NCBI GenBank assembly: GCA_037576195.1
Contig: CM075104.1
Coordinates: 22,832,211-22,896,210 of the forward strand
Reading direction: 5' to 3'
Origin: Phytoseiulus persimilis
Taxonomy: Eukaryota > Arthropoda > Arachnida > Mesostigmata > Phytoseiidae
Length of the DNA: 64,000 nucleotides
The position numbers and the translations under genes are program-made. This document shows positions 1 through 12,543 of the stretch, in pieces (position 1 is the first letter of the stretch; every line of letters begins with the position of its first letter). The notes beneath the pieces are model-generated. The model was not told where the DNA came from, searched no databases, and saw only the letters and a program-made list of their open reading frames with translations.

Positions 1-679
1 GTAGAACAATAAAGGGAATTCAGAGAGGCGGCTTACAGCGAGTGCCGTCCACCGACGAAATGCGAGCAACGCTGAAGTTTCTGGGCGCGGTGAGGTCTGC
101 GCTGAAGCAGGTCTTCCGCAAAAACGGCTATCACGGACAGCTAGAATTCGGAACGGCTGCCTCCGATCGCCGCAGAAGGACGAAAAATCGAGAGCGCCAG
201 TGTGATCGGACAGCAATTTAAGGGCAGCCCCAGAAAATCGAAAGGCCGTTCACCTCACGAATGAGGATAACGTCATTCTCGGAGACGGCTCCCCGAATTT
301 CCGACTTCGCTGAAGCCCTTGAATGAGCTACCCTTTACGGGCTGTGTGAGTGAGTTGACATTGTACGTGCAGCTTTCCTGAGAGTCGAGAAAACATCTTT
401 CGGTCATACGATAGTTCTGGATGAATAATTCCACGTTTTCAAGTGACATCGGAATTCCGATGCGATACAATGGCAGAATCAGACGTTCGATGTAAACCTC
501 TATCAGTTCTCGGGGGCTTCGAAATATTTGCCCAGAGTGCTGTCAGGTTACGCTTAGCTCTGCCTCCATTTGTGTTATTTACGATGGAAAAATTGTGGCG
601 ATCGAACAGAACACATCCTGTTTCTTCCTATGTATTGTACACGGTGAACCTGACAAGGGAAGACATTCGAAGCAGCGGC
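1..679. other. Left-edge stretch, no gene supported
   Basis: I see no recognisable protein family, RNA gene or repeat here. The open frames present are short, lie in several frames and lack convincing splice partners. The first of them may belong to a gene cut off by the window edge. Confidence 0.4.
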
Positions 680-1062
680 TCATAGACCGAGAATGGCCCA
701 AACGCGAATGTTCTCGTTGGTGAAACTTGAGAACTGAGTGCGCAGGACAGACATTGAGTGCAAGTTGGGATGTCTCAATGGAAATCGAGTCTTACCACAA
801 TCTGAATCTTGATCACATCCTTCTTCTGGGGATCGAGCTTCTGAAGCTTGTGTAGGGAGACACAGTCGCTCACGTCTTGCACGCTCCAGATGGCATTTCC
901 AGTTACTAAATCGTTTGACAACATCGTCCAAACAAACTCGAACTCGGCACCTGGACTTGATTTGTGACTATACTGCGATTTCCCCCGAATGACTTGGAAT
1001 CCGCGCTCTTTCAGTGCTTGGTCTACGAGACTTCGAAACCAGGGGTTCGATGAATCAGACAT
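680..1062 (-). CDS. Candidate small two-exon protein, possibly a single OB-like fold
   Basis: Not recognised with certainty. Exon 1 (1062-796, 89 codons) starts at an ATG and ends at a consensus GTAAGA donor in phase 0. After a 62-bp intron, a CTCAG acceptor opens exon 2 (733-680, 17 codons plus TGA). The join keeps frame and gives 106 residues, with no signal peptide or membrane segment. The second half alternates hydrophobic strands (EFEFVWTML, AIWSVQDV, VIKIQIV, IRVWAILGL) in a way that suggests a small beta barrel, such as the single OB folds of RMI2 or TEN1. That comparison is an inference from pattern only. The intron length matches the shortest SMC4 intron. Confidence 0.4.
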
Positions 1063-1772
1063 CCCTGCTGAAATTCAGGTTTTCTTTCAACGATTCCAGA
1101 TTCGGTTGAAACGCGATTCGCAACTCATCCCAATTTCGAACAGCGGTGAAGCTAGAGCGTCAGAGATGCCGGCGAGAGTGGAAGCGGGCGAAAGTGGAAA
1201 GAGACGAGTAGTGTTGTTGAGTTTTCACCCTCACCCAATACTCCTTTGTCGCTCTTCCAGTACTTGGCAGCCGCTGAGGAAGCAGCCACTCGTACGGCTG
1301 TCGCCCCTTCCCTCGAGCTGTACGAAGACGACCGATATACAAATCTCCACTCGATTGCGTACATGAATCCCGCGAGCGGCAATGCCCGCGATCCGAGGTC
1401 GTCAGGCGTTGGACGTATGGAAGAGACAAAATACGCGATATCTGCAAGCCGCGCGTAAAAGAGATTTGATGACAGGGTAGCCGGATCGAATTGAGAGTGG
1501 CCCGAAGAGGAGACAGTTCATCTTTGAATCCGCAAGTATCATTCCGATGGATCCGGGAGTTCTCCGTGGAGCGCAAAATCAACAAAATACCAAGAATGGA
1601 CCCGGACCCGGGAAGTGTCTTCGTTGTTTGGTACATGCATCGACACCCTGACCGGATATAGCATCAGGGACGCTGACAGGGAGGGAGGCGTATACGGCTA
1701 GAACTTATGCTGTTCAGGTTCCGCTGAGAGTTCAGGTCTACAGCGGAGCTCCTTCCCAGGACTGGACCGCGT
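1063..1772. other. Unassigned stretch
   Basis: Several 60-160 codon open frames overlap on both strands, but none carries a recognisable motif or a convincing splice-site pair. Nothing further can be supported. Confidence 0.3.
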
Positions 1773-2371
1773 TTAATGTTGAATTCTGATTATTCGTTGA
1801 AGAGCACCTTCAAGATCAATGACGACCTTGAGTTGTTCGTATCGACCGATTTGAGGCCGCCGCGTTGAGATACACGCTCGAATACTCTCAGAAGATTTTA
1901 TTTCCGAAGCCTCGCCGTTTTCCCAACGACTTCGGCTAGGCTCCGACGTCCGAGACAGTTCGTCTGCGGCAGGAGTCGGCGAACCTTGGCCGCTCGGGGC
2001 CCAAAATGTGCCCCAGATCATGGCGCTGTGGCTCAGAACTCGAAGTGTGCGCAAAGAGTGCTTCTCTGGGTGATTGTTCTTCGATTGACTCCGCGTCGAC
2101 CTTGAGTTCATCGTTGAAGTGCTCCGGGGTAGATTCCGGAAACGAAAAGCATCTGAGCGTAGTTATCTCTCCTCATGGGGGTGATTTCGGCGTCATGGAA
2201 ATTCCTGGAGGCATTTGAATCCGTGCCCCACGTAGACTTCTTGAAGATGATCTCACCCCGGTCTGACCAGATCCTTCCCTCGATCTGACAATACATTTTG
2301 GAGTCGATGGCGGTATTTCCAGGTCGATCTCGGCCCAAGAGATATGGGTCCAAGAGATACGGCCGCGCCTC
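1773..2371 (-). CDS. Candidate 3' part of an unrecognised gene (two exons)
   Basis: A frame open from 2371 to 2257 ends at a GTGAGA donor in phase 1. A 104-bp intron, typical of the SMC4 introns here, leads to a CTCAG acceptor and a second exon (2152-1773) that stays open for 125 codons to TAA. The second exon is rich in Ser, Arg and Thr and ends in a more ordered segment around LKVVIDLEGALQRI. The start of the gene is not located. The upstream exon is also open in another frame with an ATG at 2487, which would join differently and stop soon, so the reading is not unique. No family is recognised. Confidence 0.3.
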
Positions 2372-2487
2372 TTAGGTCTCTTCGAATTTTCTCCCACTTG
2401 ACGTCCTGAACGGTTCTGCGGGGGTTGGGGCTTGAGGGTCTTCGCTCTAATCGAATCGTCGGGATGTTTGAAGTTCTTCATACCCAC

Positions 2488-3143
2488 GACGGGCGCTCTC
2501 CCCTCCGAACCAGCGGCCCAGGTGGCTCAGGGCGCCACGATTGCTGGCGGCTGCGTCGACAGTATCCGTCGACGTTGACAACATCTCTCGCACTTGAACG
2601 ATCTGGAGCAAGATTTGCCGTCCTTCGGACTAGTTGAGTACTCGAGCGGAATGTTCACTCCGTATAACGGGCAGGCAGCCGTTCGACTCTACTCGCTGTG
2701 CACCGCGTTGATGATCGTCACGGGCTCTACAACGTCGAGCAACGGCCGAGCATGATGTAGCGAGCAGCTCGATGCGAGCGCTTGTTATTAAGCCCGCTGG
2801 GTCTCCCCAACGAAATACACACTTTCACGAAAAGTATCAGGCGCCCTTTAACCATTCACGGCCGATTCCAGAGAAGTTTACGTGGGTTAGTCAAGCTCCG
2901 AGCCGTTGCCCCGGCGTAAACCCGTAGCACGGGTCAGACCGGCCGGCGTACTCTATTCATGAAGAATAATCCTGAGAACTTCCGAGAACCAGATCGCACC
3001 GCATCTTCCCCCACGGGGGAAGCAAGATGAATATCGTCAGCTGCCTGCGTTCCTGTATGTGTCCCACGAGAGTATACTAGAGGGGTATCGCTCCTGTATG
3101 AGCCAGAAAGTAATGATTTGGGTCTGGGGCATTTCTGGCTTAG
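2488..3143. other. Unassigned stretch upstream of a candidate exon
   Basis: A plus-strand frame ending near 3109 (with YRQLPAFLYVSHESILEGY) might be an earlier exon of the 3144-3800 gene. The implied intron would be only 34 bp, shorter than any secure intron in the window, so I do not include it. Confidence 0.25.
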
Positions 3144-3800
3144 TTCGCTTGGAGTGACGTATGCGCCGTCGAATTGGGGAAAAAAACGGCAGCATCTATC
3201 CGCATTCCCGATGAAGACGCAATCATTTTGGGAACCAGTTTGTGGCGTCAATTTGGCCGAGTTGGACTGGAAGCTCATTTCACATCGGATCGGGCTTTAC
3301 TCGAGGTTCCTTGGGTTGATGTTGCCAAGCCGAAACGGTGGAGAAATCCAGGTGCGAATCGCGTCCCCAACTTTCTTCATCTGCTTTCGGAATGACGGTA
3401 GGCGAGCAGAAAACAATCCTCGACCGACTTCGTCTGTAGAGCAGCGGACCCGTTTCTGTAACTTTGGCGCCTCCAAATTCGAAGACCTCGTATCCGACGG
3501 ATCTCTTCCGACAATTAGAAAACAACGGCTCTCCCCTCACGGCGATAACAGAGAGCGGTGTCAGAGAAAAAAGCGGCTACTTTCCCGCGCCCGGAATATA
3601 CAATTGAAACCCGATTCTTTCCTGTGTAAAGTGGAGCTGAATTCCAAGAAACGGTAAGGCTATCCAATGAGAAGTCTTGCTCGTAGTTGGCTGGCGGGGA
3701 ATGAGGAAGTTTCAACATTCATCCAACGGTCGTTTCTACCTTATTTTTACGGAATACTAGTCAGTGCTTTCATAAGCATTCATTCGGAATACCTCGATGA
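3144..3800 (+). CDS. Candidate 3' end of an unrecognised gene, tail-to-head with SMC4
   Basis: Three exons join in phase: 3144-3351 (acceptor ggcttag, donor gtgcga), 3410-3653 (donor gtaagg) and 3761-3800 (ending in TGA). The introns are 58 and 107 bp. The first exon encodes a well-formed globular stretch (for example IRIPDEDAIILGTSLWRQFG and LLEVPWVDVAKPKRW). The second is longer and basic (RCQRKKRLLSR). No family is recognised and the 5' exons are not located. The predicted stop lies 33 bp before the SMC4 ATG, so the 3' end and poly(A) site of this gene would have to overlap the SMC4 transcript or promoter. The final short exon is the weakest part. Confidence 0.33.
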
Positions 3801-3833
3801 AAATGAAGGGCGTCTCGGAATTGTTCCAGGCAG

Positions 3834-6800
3834 ATGGCTGATTATTCGGAAAGCCCCCCGAAGAAAAAGAGAACTTCGGGCTCTCGGAGAGTCGAGGAGG
3901 TGAGTGTAACTTGAGTTTGACAGTTACGAGCGTATCAATAACGGGGGTCGCATAAAGCACAGATATGCGAGTATCGAAACTTTGCAGTCAACAATCAGTA
4001 CCGGTGGGGAGGAAGAGCAAGAGCTGCCAAGGCGACCACGCCGGGTGAGTGGGTCGAACGCCTCACGGAGTTGCTAATTTCATGGCTTGAAAATGGCGTG
4101 ACAGGTTGTCAAACATTTGTGGTGAGGACACAGGTGATCTCCTTGCTGGAGTCCTCATGAGAACCCTGATCTTCCCCAGAGCACACAGTCGCGACTTTGC
4201 CGGGCTAAAGAGCTTCGAGATAGCAAGAACTCCCAGGACGAGTCGTGCCTTGGGAAGAGTTCCGAGGAGCATGTCGCAGAGAGAGTCGGAGATGCGGAGG
4301 CGCAGCCTGAAACGGAGCTTGTCGCGGAGAAGGTTGAAGATGTGGATGAGCAGCCTGGAACGGAGGATGCCGATGAAGCTCGACGAGCCCCGGACGCTCC
4401 GGAGCCTGGAACCGCTACCAAAGAATCTCCCATAAGTGCCGGAGCCCAGTCACCCCCACCAGCGGAGTCCCAACCGCGTCATCAAGGAGCAGCTGATCAA
4501 ATTCGTCAGCTTCAGAGCATAGAAGGCGCGAGGCAAACATCGCAGAAAACTGTCGAAGCTGTTTTCGCTGGCTGTGAAAGAGACGAAGACGGTGGAATAA
4601 GTGAGTCAAAAGTCAGAAACGTGGCAAGAAACAATTCGGTATTCAAAATCGTGCAACGAATGTAGAGTGGTGAACGTTCTCCTCATTCAAAACTCCCGCA
4701 GAGATCGGTGACATTTACTTGCCGCCCCCTCCACCTCCCGCTTGTACTTTCGACGCCACGGGACCTCGGCTCATAATATCCAAGATCGAAAACAGCTTCT
4801 TCAAAAGCTACGGCAAGAATGTCATCATTGGCCCCTTGCACAAGAACTACTCCGCGATTGTGGGTCCCAACGGCAGTGGGAAGAGCAATGTAATCGACTC
4901 GATGCTCTTCGTGTTTGGGTAAGACCTCACAAACCTCGATGTTGTACCGACGAGATATCACAAGTCCTGCAGCCTCCTCGTTGAAGTTTATTCCACCGAT
5001 TCCGCGATGGTTCTCGTTCGTCTTCCAGGTACCGATCGAAGAAAGTCAGAGCTCAAAAAGTCTCCAATCTCATCCACAACTGCGACGTCCACAAAACAAT
5101 CCAACGCTGCAGTGTCGACGTCCATTTCGAAACCATCGTTGATCGAGGAGAGGCATTCGAAGTAGTACCGAGTAGGTTTCAGATATTCTCATCCCATCAA
5201 TATCATGCTGAGAGTTCGAATCAATAATCCCCTTACAACCCCCATAATCTCATGTGTGGAACTTCTATCCTCCAGACTCCCATCTAGTTATCGGTCGAGT
5301 TGCCAATCGAGACAATTCTTCGTATTACACCATCAACGGCCTACAGGTCACTCAGAAAGTTGTCACTCGTACTCTGCGGGAAAAAGGCATTGACATCGAC
5401 CACGACAGATTCCTGATTCTTCAGGGAGAAGTCGAGCAGATTTCGATGATGAAGCCGAAGGGCGAGAACGAGAATGACGAAGGCATGCTCGAATACCTCG
5501 AAGACATCGTCGGTACAAACCGATACAAGGAACCAATTGAAAAGTTCGTCAAAAATGTCGATGAGTTGCAAGAAGAACGCAATCGCGCCTTGGACAGAGT
5601 GCAAATGGCGGAACAGGACATGCAGGGCACGAAACAACTCAGGGACGAAGCACTCGAGTATCTCAATATCTGCAACGATCTTGTTCGCTGTGATCAGAAG
5701 CTCTACGCCATAAAAGCTCTCAACGAAGCGGAGAAGAAAGCCGGAATCCAGGCGCGGTTCGATGAGGAGAACACGGAGCTCGAAAAAGTGAAGCAGAAGA
5801 TGAATGATTTCATCAAGGAGAATGAGGAACTGACAGCGAAGCACAAGGCGCTCGTTCGTGAGGAAGCGGACGCTGTGAAAAAATACGAGGATCTTCAAGC
5901 CCAATACAGGGAGCTCGAGAAACAAGATGTGAAGTGCATAGAAGAATCCAAGCACGGCAAGAGCACGATTGCAAAGCTCGAAAAGGATCGGGAGGCTCAA
6001 GTGAAGAAGATAGAGGTATTCGAGTCCCTATACTTCGCGGAGGCGATCTGTGTATGAATCAGATCGACGGACGGTAGTATAACATCGCTGTTCGCTCCTT
6101 TTCCCACAGAAACTCCAAGCCGAGACTGAGAAACTCCCTGAAGAGAAAGCTCAGGCGGAAAGAGACGAAGAAGAACTGACGCAGCGAGTAGCCCTTCTCA
6201 AAGCTGATCTACACTCGAGAATGGAAGATCTGAATAAGAAAGTGTCTCCGATTCAGGTAACTGTTGTTGGAGAGCAAACGAAGAATGTCAGCGAGAAGGA
6301 GAGCTTCCGATGATGGCACTTCGCTCGAAGACTCGTTTCGTAGTGAGAATGATAAGCGCTAGAAATCATCGGCAAACTTTACAGACCCAGAAAGAGACCC
6401 TCGAGAAGAAACTCCTAGAACTCCAGCGATCGGTGAACTCGGCGAAATCGGCTTTCACAATGGCTCAGGTGGAACTAGACGTGATGACCTCTTCGGAGAG
6501 AAACGAGAAGGAAAAGCTCGAGACCAGCAAGAGCAAACTCAGCGAAGCCGAGAATAATCTCATCGAGAAAGAACGGCAAGCCGCAAACGTGGAAGAAGCT
6601 CTCCCGAAGTTCAAGCAGGTATTTTCGAGTGGAATTTGGGGCACGCAGCGTGTTGGATGCGTGGAGTGAAATTGTTCGGGAGTGAATTTTCACCCCATCC
6701 GTTCCCCACTCTGCAGGAGTTCGAGAGACTCCACACCGATTTAGCGAACGTTGACAAGGACTATGAACATTATCGGAGCAAGCTGAATACGGATATAATG

Positions 6801-9800
6801 AAATTGGAGGAGATGAGGGCGGCGAATTCCGCTGCGAGGAGCAACAACCGCCTCCTCGACGCGCTCATGGCTGAGAAACAGAGATCGCTGAAAGGTGTAG
6901 TAGGTCGGCTCGGTGATCTCGGTGGAATAGACAAGAAGTGAGTCAGTCGATGTTCCGTGTCGGCTGAGCCGTCTCAATCCCTTCATCTCAAAGATTCTCA
7001 CAGTTCTGAAGTCGTCATCCCGGACGCGGCTCCTAATCTGACATTTTTTAATTGAACTCTGAACAATCAAGGTACGACGTAGCCATCTCGATGTCTTGTG
7101 GACATCTAGATGCCATCGTCGTGGATACGACGGCGACCGGGAAAGCGTGCATCAAATTCCTTCAAAAAAATCAACTCGGCAAAGCGAATTTCCTCGCGTT
7201 GGAGAAAATGCAACAGTGAGTAGCTCCGTGCTCGTCCGTTAACCGAGAAAGTTTGCTTTCCTGGGGTATCACCCTTCGAGGTCTTCTCGGGTTCGCCGCT
7301 ATACGGGCGTGTCGCGTAACCTTGCACGGTCAAAAGTGACTAAAACTCCGGCTGAACATTCACAGCCTGATCGGCCAGGCGCGACAGCGCATCAACACTC
7401 CAGAAAACGTGCCTCGTCTCATTGACTTGGTACAAGTGTCCGATCCAGAGCACCTTGGTGTGTTCTATTACGCTCTGAGGGATACCCTGGTCGCTAATGA
7501 AATCGATCAAGCCACCCGAGTGGGTTTGCATGGACAACAGAGGTTCCGAGTCGTTACTTTGAGAGGAGAAATCGTTGATCCGAACGGTACTTTGACCGGG
7601 GGTGGTAATCGTGTCGTTTCCGGGAAAATGGGAACCAAGGTGAGAGCGCATGATTGAGTATATTTACTTGCGTTTGATAGAATGAAGTGAACTGAGATCA
7701 GAGCGGAAGAATGTCACCATCACAGGCAAAACTGGACACGACGATTGATCAAGGAGAGATTGACGCGTTGGGCTCGGCTGTCCGCGACATGGATCAGAAG
7801 CTCATCGAACTGGGGAACAAGAAAAGCGATCTCGAGAGATCGTTGTCTCAGAAGAAGAAGGATCTCGAGCAAATGCAGCAACAGCAGCAGAAAGTTTCGT
7901 TCGAGGTCCAGAATCTAAAGCTGAGCATAACCTCTCTCAAGGATGGAATCAAGATGCAGGTTTGTTGAATATCAGCGCCGTAGAGTTGACGCTCAGGGAC
8001 ACGCTCGAGGTTTCCAGAAGATCCTGACCCTGAATGAAACTTTGATGAAAATTCGATGTATGTTGATTACAGCAAGGCCTGATCAAAGAGAAAACCGTGG
8101 ACTCAGCGAAGCTGGCTCAGCAGCAGAAAAAAGTCGACGAGACGAAAGATGCCTACGAAGACGCCGTGAAGTCAACAGAAGAAGATCGTAGAGCCGTTGA
8201 GAAACTCGACGAGAAGATCAACAAGATAAAGTGAGAATCGTTCTGAATGTCTCCAGGAACACGTCCAGCGGCTTCAGTGGAAAACTGAAGCTCCGCCGAA
8301 CGAGAAGATAGCGGAGTCTCATTAAGTTCAACCGTTAATCCAGGGAAGAGAACATTGGTGATGTCAAAGCTCAACTCGAGGCGGCACAGGAAAAACTCCG
8401 TAAGACAAGCACCAAGAAAACCGAGTGCCAAGTGGGCATGAACAATGCTCAACGAAAGATTGATCAAGCGCAACAGAAACTGAAAAACATCGAGGAAGAC
8501 CTGATCAACATCCGCGAACGTCGGAAGCAGAACAAAAAGATGTACGATGAGTTGACCGCTAAGGGGACAGCAGTCAGAGATGAGATGGAGTCGATGGCGG
8601 TGAGTATGCGACTCGTAGACGATTCTACTCGTTGCTCTGAGGGGCTCGAGCTGGGCTCCATCGTAATCACCGGCTCCCCGCTGGAGTCTCAACGAGGGTT
8701 CCGTTTCCGCTCCAAACGAAACACTCACAAATTTCTATCTCAGGAAACCAAGCAGAACCTGTCGAGCAAAGTCGCGGAGTCGGCACGAAGCCTCCATGAG
8801 TTCAACAAGCAGGAGAACAAGTTGAAGATCCGAGAAGTTGAGCAACAGAACATCGTGAAAGACTTGACCAAGGAGCTCGAGCAATGCGTGAAGATCGTCG
8901 AGCACTTCCAGCAGAAGATGAATGGGTGAGTTCAAGCGGTTGTCTTTCCATCTAGTTTCTTAAATAGTTGTCGAGTCCGCGTTCCCAAATCCATCCGGTG
9001 GGGCACTGCGCGAAAAGTAATCGCGAACAATTCCTTGGTTCGCAGTTTGCGTCTTGAAGTGGTCGACGATGGTGATGATGAGAACGCGGAGACGGCACTC
9101 GATGAGGCGGCGTTGAAACTGCCTGAACTCGACCCGGAAACGGTGAAAGATCTCGAGGTCAACGAGATCACCCAGGAGAAAGCAGATCTCGAAGAACGTA
9201 AGAAGTCGATCCGCCCGAATCTCAACTGCATCCAGGAGTACAAGAAAAAGGTCTGTGATGGCACCATAGAAACGATCCGGCATTGAGCTCTTCGATAAGG
9301 TGATCCCGGTGAGAGAATCCCCTCCTTCCACAGATGGGTCACTACCGAAAGTTGTCCGAGGTTTACCTGGGGAAGCAACAAACTCTTGACACACACAAGG
9401 GTTATCTTCAGGCCTTGAAGAAGGCTCGATTGCAGGAGTTCATGACTGGATTCAAGATAATCACCCAGAAAGTGAAAGAGATGTACAGGACGTTGACTCT
9501 TGGAGGCGACGCGGATTTGGAATTGGTGGACTCATTGGACCCGTTCGCCGAGGGCATCGCGTACAGGTGAAGAGAGGGCTTTCGATGACTGAAACGGCTT
9601 TATCGGATCACCAATATTATGAATGAAGAGTCATCCGGGCTCGTGTTTAGGATTCAATTTCCTTTTCAACTAACACCCTGTCCCGATCCCTTTCTAGCGT
9701 GCGACCACCCCGAAAAACGTGGAAAAATATCTCGAATCTATCGGGAGGTGAGAAAACGCTGTCGTCTCTGAGTCTGGTTTTCGCGCTCCACTATTATAAA

Positions 9801-10154
9801 CCAGCACCGTTCTATGTAATGGATGAGATTGACGCGGCACTGGATCATAAAAATGTGTCGATCATTGCGAACTACATTAACGTAAGTATAGGAATCATGC
9901 AGGTACACGGGTGAACATGACGCCTGATTTCGACAGATATGAAGTTCTGCTGAATCACAATAATCTCCTTACAGGAACGGACCAAAAATACACAATTCAT
10001 AATCATCTCTCTCCGTGATGAGATGTTTTCTCTGGCTCGAAAGTTGACTGGAATATACAAGCCCTACAACGACACGAGAACGTTGACCTTGGACATCGAC
10101 AAATTCGTTGCCGACGGCAACAAGGAGAACGCACCGGCTAACGTCGAGGGATAA
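3834..10154 (+). CDS. SMC4: SMC4, condensin complex ATPase subunit (19 exons, complete)
   Basis: Structural maintenance of chromosomes protein 4 pairs with SMC2 in condensin and uses ATP to compact mitotic chromosomes. Exons: 3834-3899, 3988-4044, 4180-4600, 4702-4918, 5029-5171, 5276-6015, 6110-6256, 6385-6618, 6717-6937, 7072-7215, 7366-7639, 7702-7959, 8073-8230, 8344-8599, 8744-8925, 9046-9250, 9334-9566, 9698-9881, 9975-10154. All junctions are GT-AG and phases agree; the total of 4320 nt gives 1439 residues. The N-tail (about residues 1-188) is charged, followed by a poly-Pro stretch. Walker A GPNGSGKS falls near 236-243 and the Q-loop segment ILQGEVEQ in exon 6. Coiled coils flank a hinge (exons 9-11, with LTGGG). 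The ABC signature LSGGEK is near 1333-1338 and Walker B VMDEID near 1359-1364. Only the first two exons rest on splice logic rather than homology. Confidence 0.96.
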
Positions 10155-10678
10155 TAATGAGCGGAACTTTTTTAAAACAGCGCTGAAAAAAAATGAACTC
10201 AGACTTGGTTGAGATCGTTTTTTCTTCCTATATATGTTTGTTCAGATCTTCCAGAAACTCCGGTCCGCTTTTCGGAAGGTTTGCCGCATCACCTATCGTG
10301 AACTCCAGGAAGTTGAATGTATATCGTAAAAGACTCATCATGAGCATGACTCGATCTCCGGAGATCACGAATCTGCTGTGTTTCGTTGAGTCGAGAGTTA
10401 ACTCAAGCTCGAGGCAAGAGTAATTTTTCGGGGCGTACCCCGCCCGCTTTCGAGGCCCAGTCGATACAGGCATATACGCACAAAACTTCCACAACTGCAG
10501 TGATACTCATAATATCGTGGACGTTATCCTCGCAAAGCACTCCGCGCCGTCGGTTCCATTTCACGAGCAGGAAAAACGATGGTCAACTTGGCGGACGAGC
10601 TTCAGGCGTCTGATATGCATCCAGAAAAGAGCACGTGAATAACGCGCGGAGGGGTGGGGGTTCGCTCAAAACTTGAAT
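10155..10678. other. SMC4 downstream region
   Basis: This stretch follows the SMC4 stop. I find no canonical AATAAA close by; A-rich and T-rich tracts sit at about 10168-10190. Open frames on both strands here are short and unsupported. Confidence 0.4.
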
Positions 10679-11106
10679 ATGAGTCCACCTTTGAGGAAAA
10701 AAGACGAAATTCAGAGCCTCAACAAGTATTCACGTAAGTAGTATACTTGGAAGATGGAACCGAAATCGTCCCATGGAGATTGAAGCCAAGCACGATTTCT
10801 GCTTGAAGTGGTTGAGCGCCATCATACCACGTCGATCGAAAGCCAGAAATGCGTGCTCAAGCTCAAAGTTCAAGCACAGAGAATATTGGCCGTATTGGAG
10901 CGGTGCTTCGATATACATAGGTATTAATTTGTTCGATCTCCGCATATTGATACAGCTGCTGATTAGGGAGTGCTCAATCCAGCCGGATCCGTAAGATATT
11001 GAACATCCAAGTATCTTTCCAATCCAGCCGACGTTTCCTGTGTCCAAACTCGGTGCACTCTGGCGCACCTTGCAGGGTTCTGATCGACTTGTCCGGAAGA
11101 TGCTAA
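10679..11106 (+). CDS. Very tentative three-exon small protein
   Basis: Exon 1 (10679-10733) starts with ATG, encodes a basic N-terminus (MSPPLRKKDEIQ) and ends at a consensus GTAAGT donor. Exon 2 (10786-10990) ends at GTAAGA, and exon 3 (11028-11106) follows a pyrimidine-rich acceptor and ends in TAA. Phases agree and give about 112 residues. Against it, the introns would be only 52 and 37 bp, the exon 2 acceptor is poor, and a frame of comparable length is open on the opposite strand (10730-11146). No family is recognised. Confidence 0.18.
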
Positions 11107-11191
11107 CCCATTTCAAGCGAAAATGATACAAAGTTTCCATCCTCACTCAGGATTCCGACTTAGCACATCTCATGTGTTGTAGCCGCACCTT

Positions 11192-11683
11192 CTAGCCATC
11201 CAACTCGGCGCATGGCGGAACTCTGAGCCGCGTCCTTTTCCAGACCATCTGCTCGGAATGAGAACTCATTTCTACCTCGTATAGACAATTCTGGTCCGAT
11301 ACTTCCATCCTTCCATTTTAGGACTGGTCGTTCCGAGTTCCGAACTCCTGTTGTCTCGATTCGTAGACATCCTGAGAATTCGAGCGGCAAGGGGAAATAT
11401 TTGTTCTTCCCAACACGGCCGATTTCGAGTCGACATTGTCCTTCACGTTGCTTGTATTTGGGAGTAATTCGTGTCGTAGCATCGTATGAAATCAGTTTCA
11501 AAGTATTGAGGCGCAATGCGGAATACAGGTTCGAAGAAATAGTGCCCCTCGAACAGTCAGAGTCGAGGGGCACTCGCCGTTTCTGACTCGTACCAGAAAG
11601 AGAAGCATTTGCGGCACATCTGCGGAAGCCACAAAACTGTTCGGGTGTTCATCGTTCAAGAGGCTCAGAATGTGAGCAAACAT
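11192..11683 (-). CDS. Very tentative four-exon small protein
   Basis: Exons 11683-11594, 11547-11447, 11371-11276 and 11222-11192 join in frame from an ATG to a TAG, giving 105 residues. The second exon has a convincing globular look (GHYFFEPVFRIAPQYF) and is followed by a gtgaag donor. The introns are 46, 75 and 53 bp, mostly shorter than those of SMC4, and the first and last acceptors are weak. No family, signal peptide or membrane segment is recognised. A single uninterrupted frame (11573-11160) competes with this model. Confidence 0.18.
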
Positions 11684-12543
11684 TTCCAAGCCCACAGCGG
11701 CGAATTAGCAGCGCCCTGTTTTCAAACTGCGCCGGCTGTCAGCCGCAAACCCGAATGCACTGCGGTTTAGGCCAGTGGTTCTCAACAAAACCCAGACTGA
11801 TCGACCACCCGGGTCTCGGCCGTGTACCCCGTAATCACCCGCGTATCCCCCGAAAATTAGGGTCAGATCGACCTCGAAATCACCACGACCGCCAGACGTC
11901 GGTATCGACCACTTTGAGAATCACTGATTCACGACCTCAACAAAATTTGTCCGGAGCTATACTGGAGTGTCCCACGATCACGCTCCAACGTTTCGTGCGG
12001 AAGCAAACGTAGACTCATCGATGCTACCACTGTCCGCAACCCTCCTGGAAGTGATCGGGGAAACGTTCTATTCGAGCTCGCTTGGTCGCTTTCGGCGCAG
12101 AAGAGAAGACATGTCCTGGATTGGGTATGCCAGAACACCCAATCATCTTGGCGAAGCCTCCAAGACTTCTGCGGTTTCAGGCTTGTTCCGGGGAGCTAAT
12201 GGGTCGGATGAGGGTGAATTTCGGGCGAAAATAGCACTCGTCGCATCCCGGAACCATGCCCGAAACCTCAATCTGCGGGTAGTTTGGAGCTTCTTGAGTA
12301 AATTCGCTTCTCATATCGAACGCGGCATCGTTTCCGGACCGGTACCCTAGTGACGTGTCGAATCGAGTCTCGGGTGCGATCCAAACTCGAAATTACAACA
12401 GCCGGTGTCTCCGCCCGCTCCGAACGCTGTTGCATTCCTAAGGATTGTTCGCTCGGCCGATGAAGAATGGTGGGTGTCCGTCAGTCTGTGGTTTTGCCGA
12501 GAACAGGCGAGTGCTCCGACTTCGAGAGAAGGACCTCGGAATC
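11684..12543. other. Intergenic stretch before the secreted glycoprotein gene
   Basis: No recognisable gene or RNA. It contains short open frames only and presumably holds upstream regulatory sequence of the gene at 12632. Confidence 0.35.

Noticed and set aside
5341..6000. 219-codon open frame on the minus strand
   Set aside because: It lies entirely opposite the large SMC4 exon 6 and is a shadow of its Glu/Lys-rich coiled-coil codons.
10730..11146. 138-codon minus-strand frame
   Set aside because: It overlaps plus-strand frames with consensus donors and has no family signal; either strand could be a chance frame.
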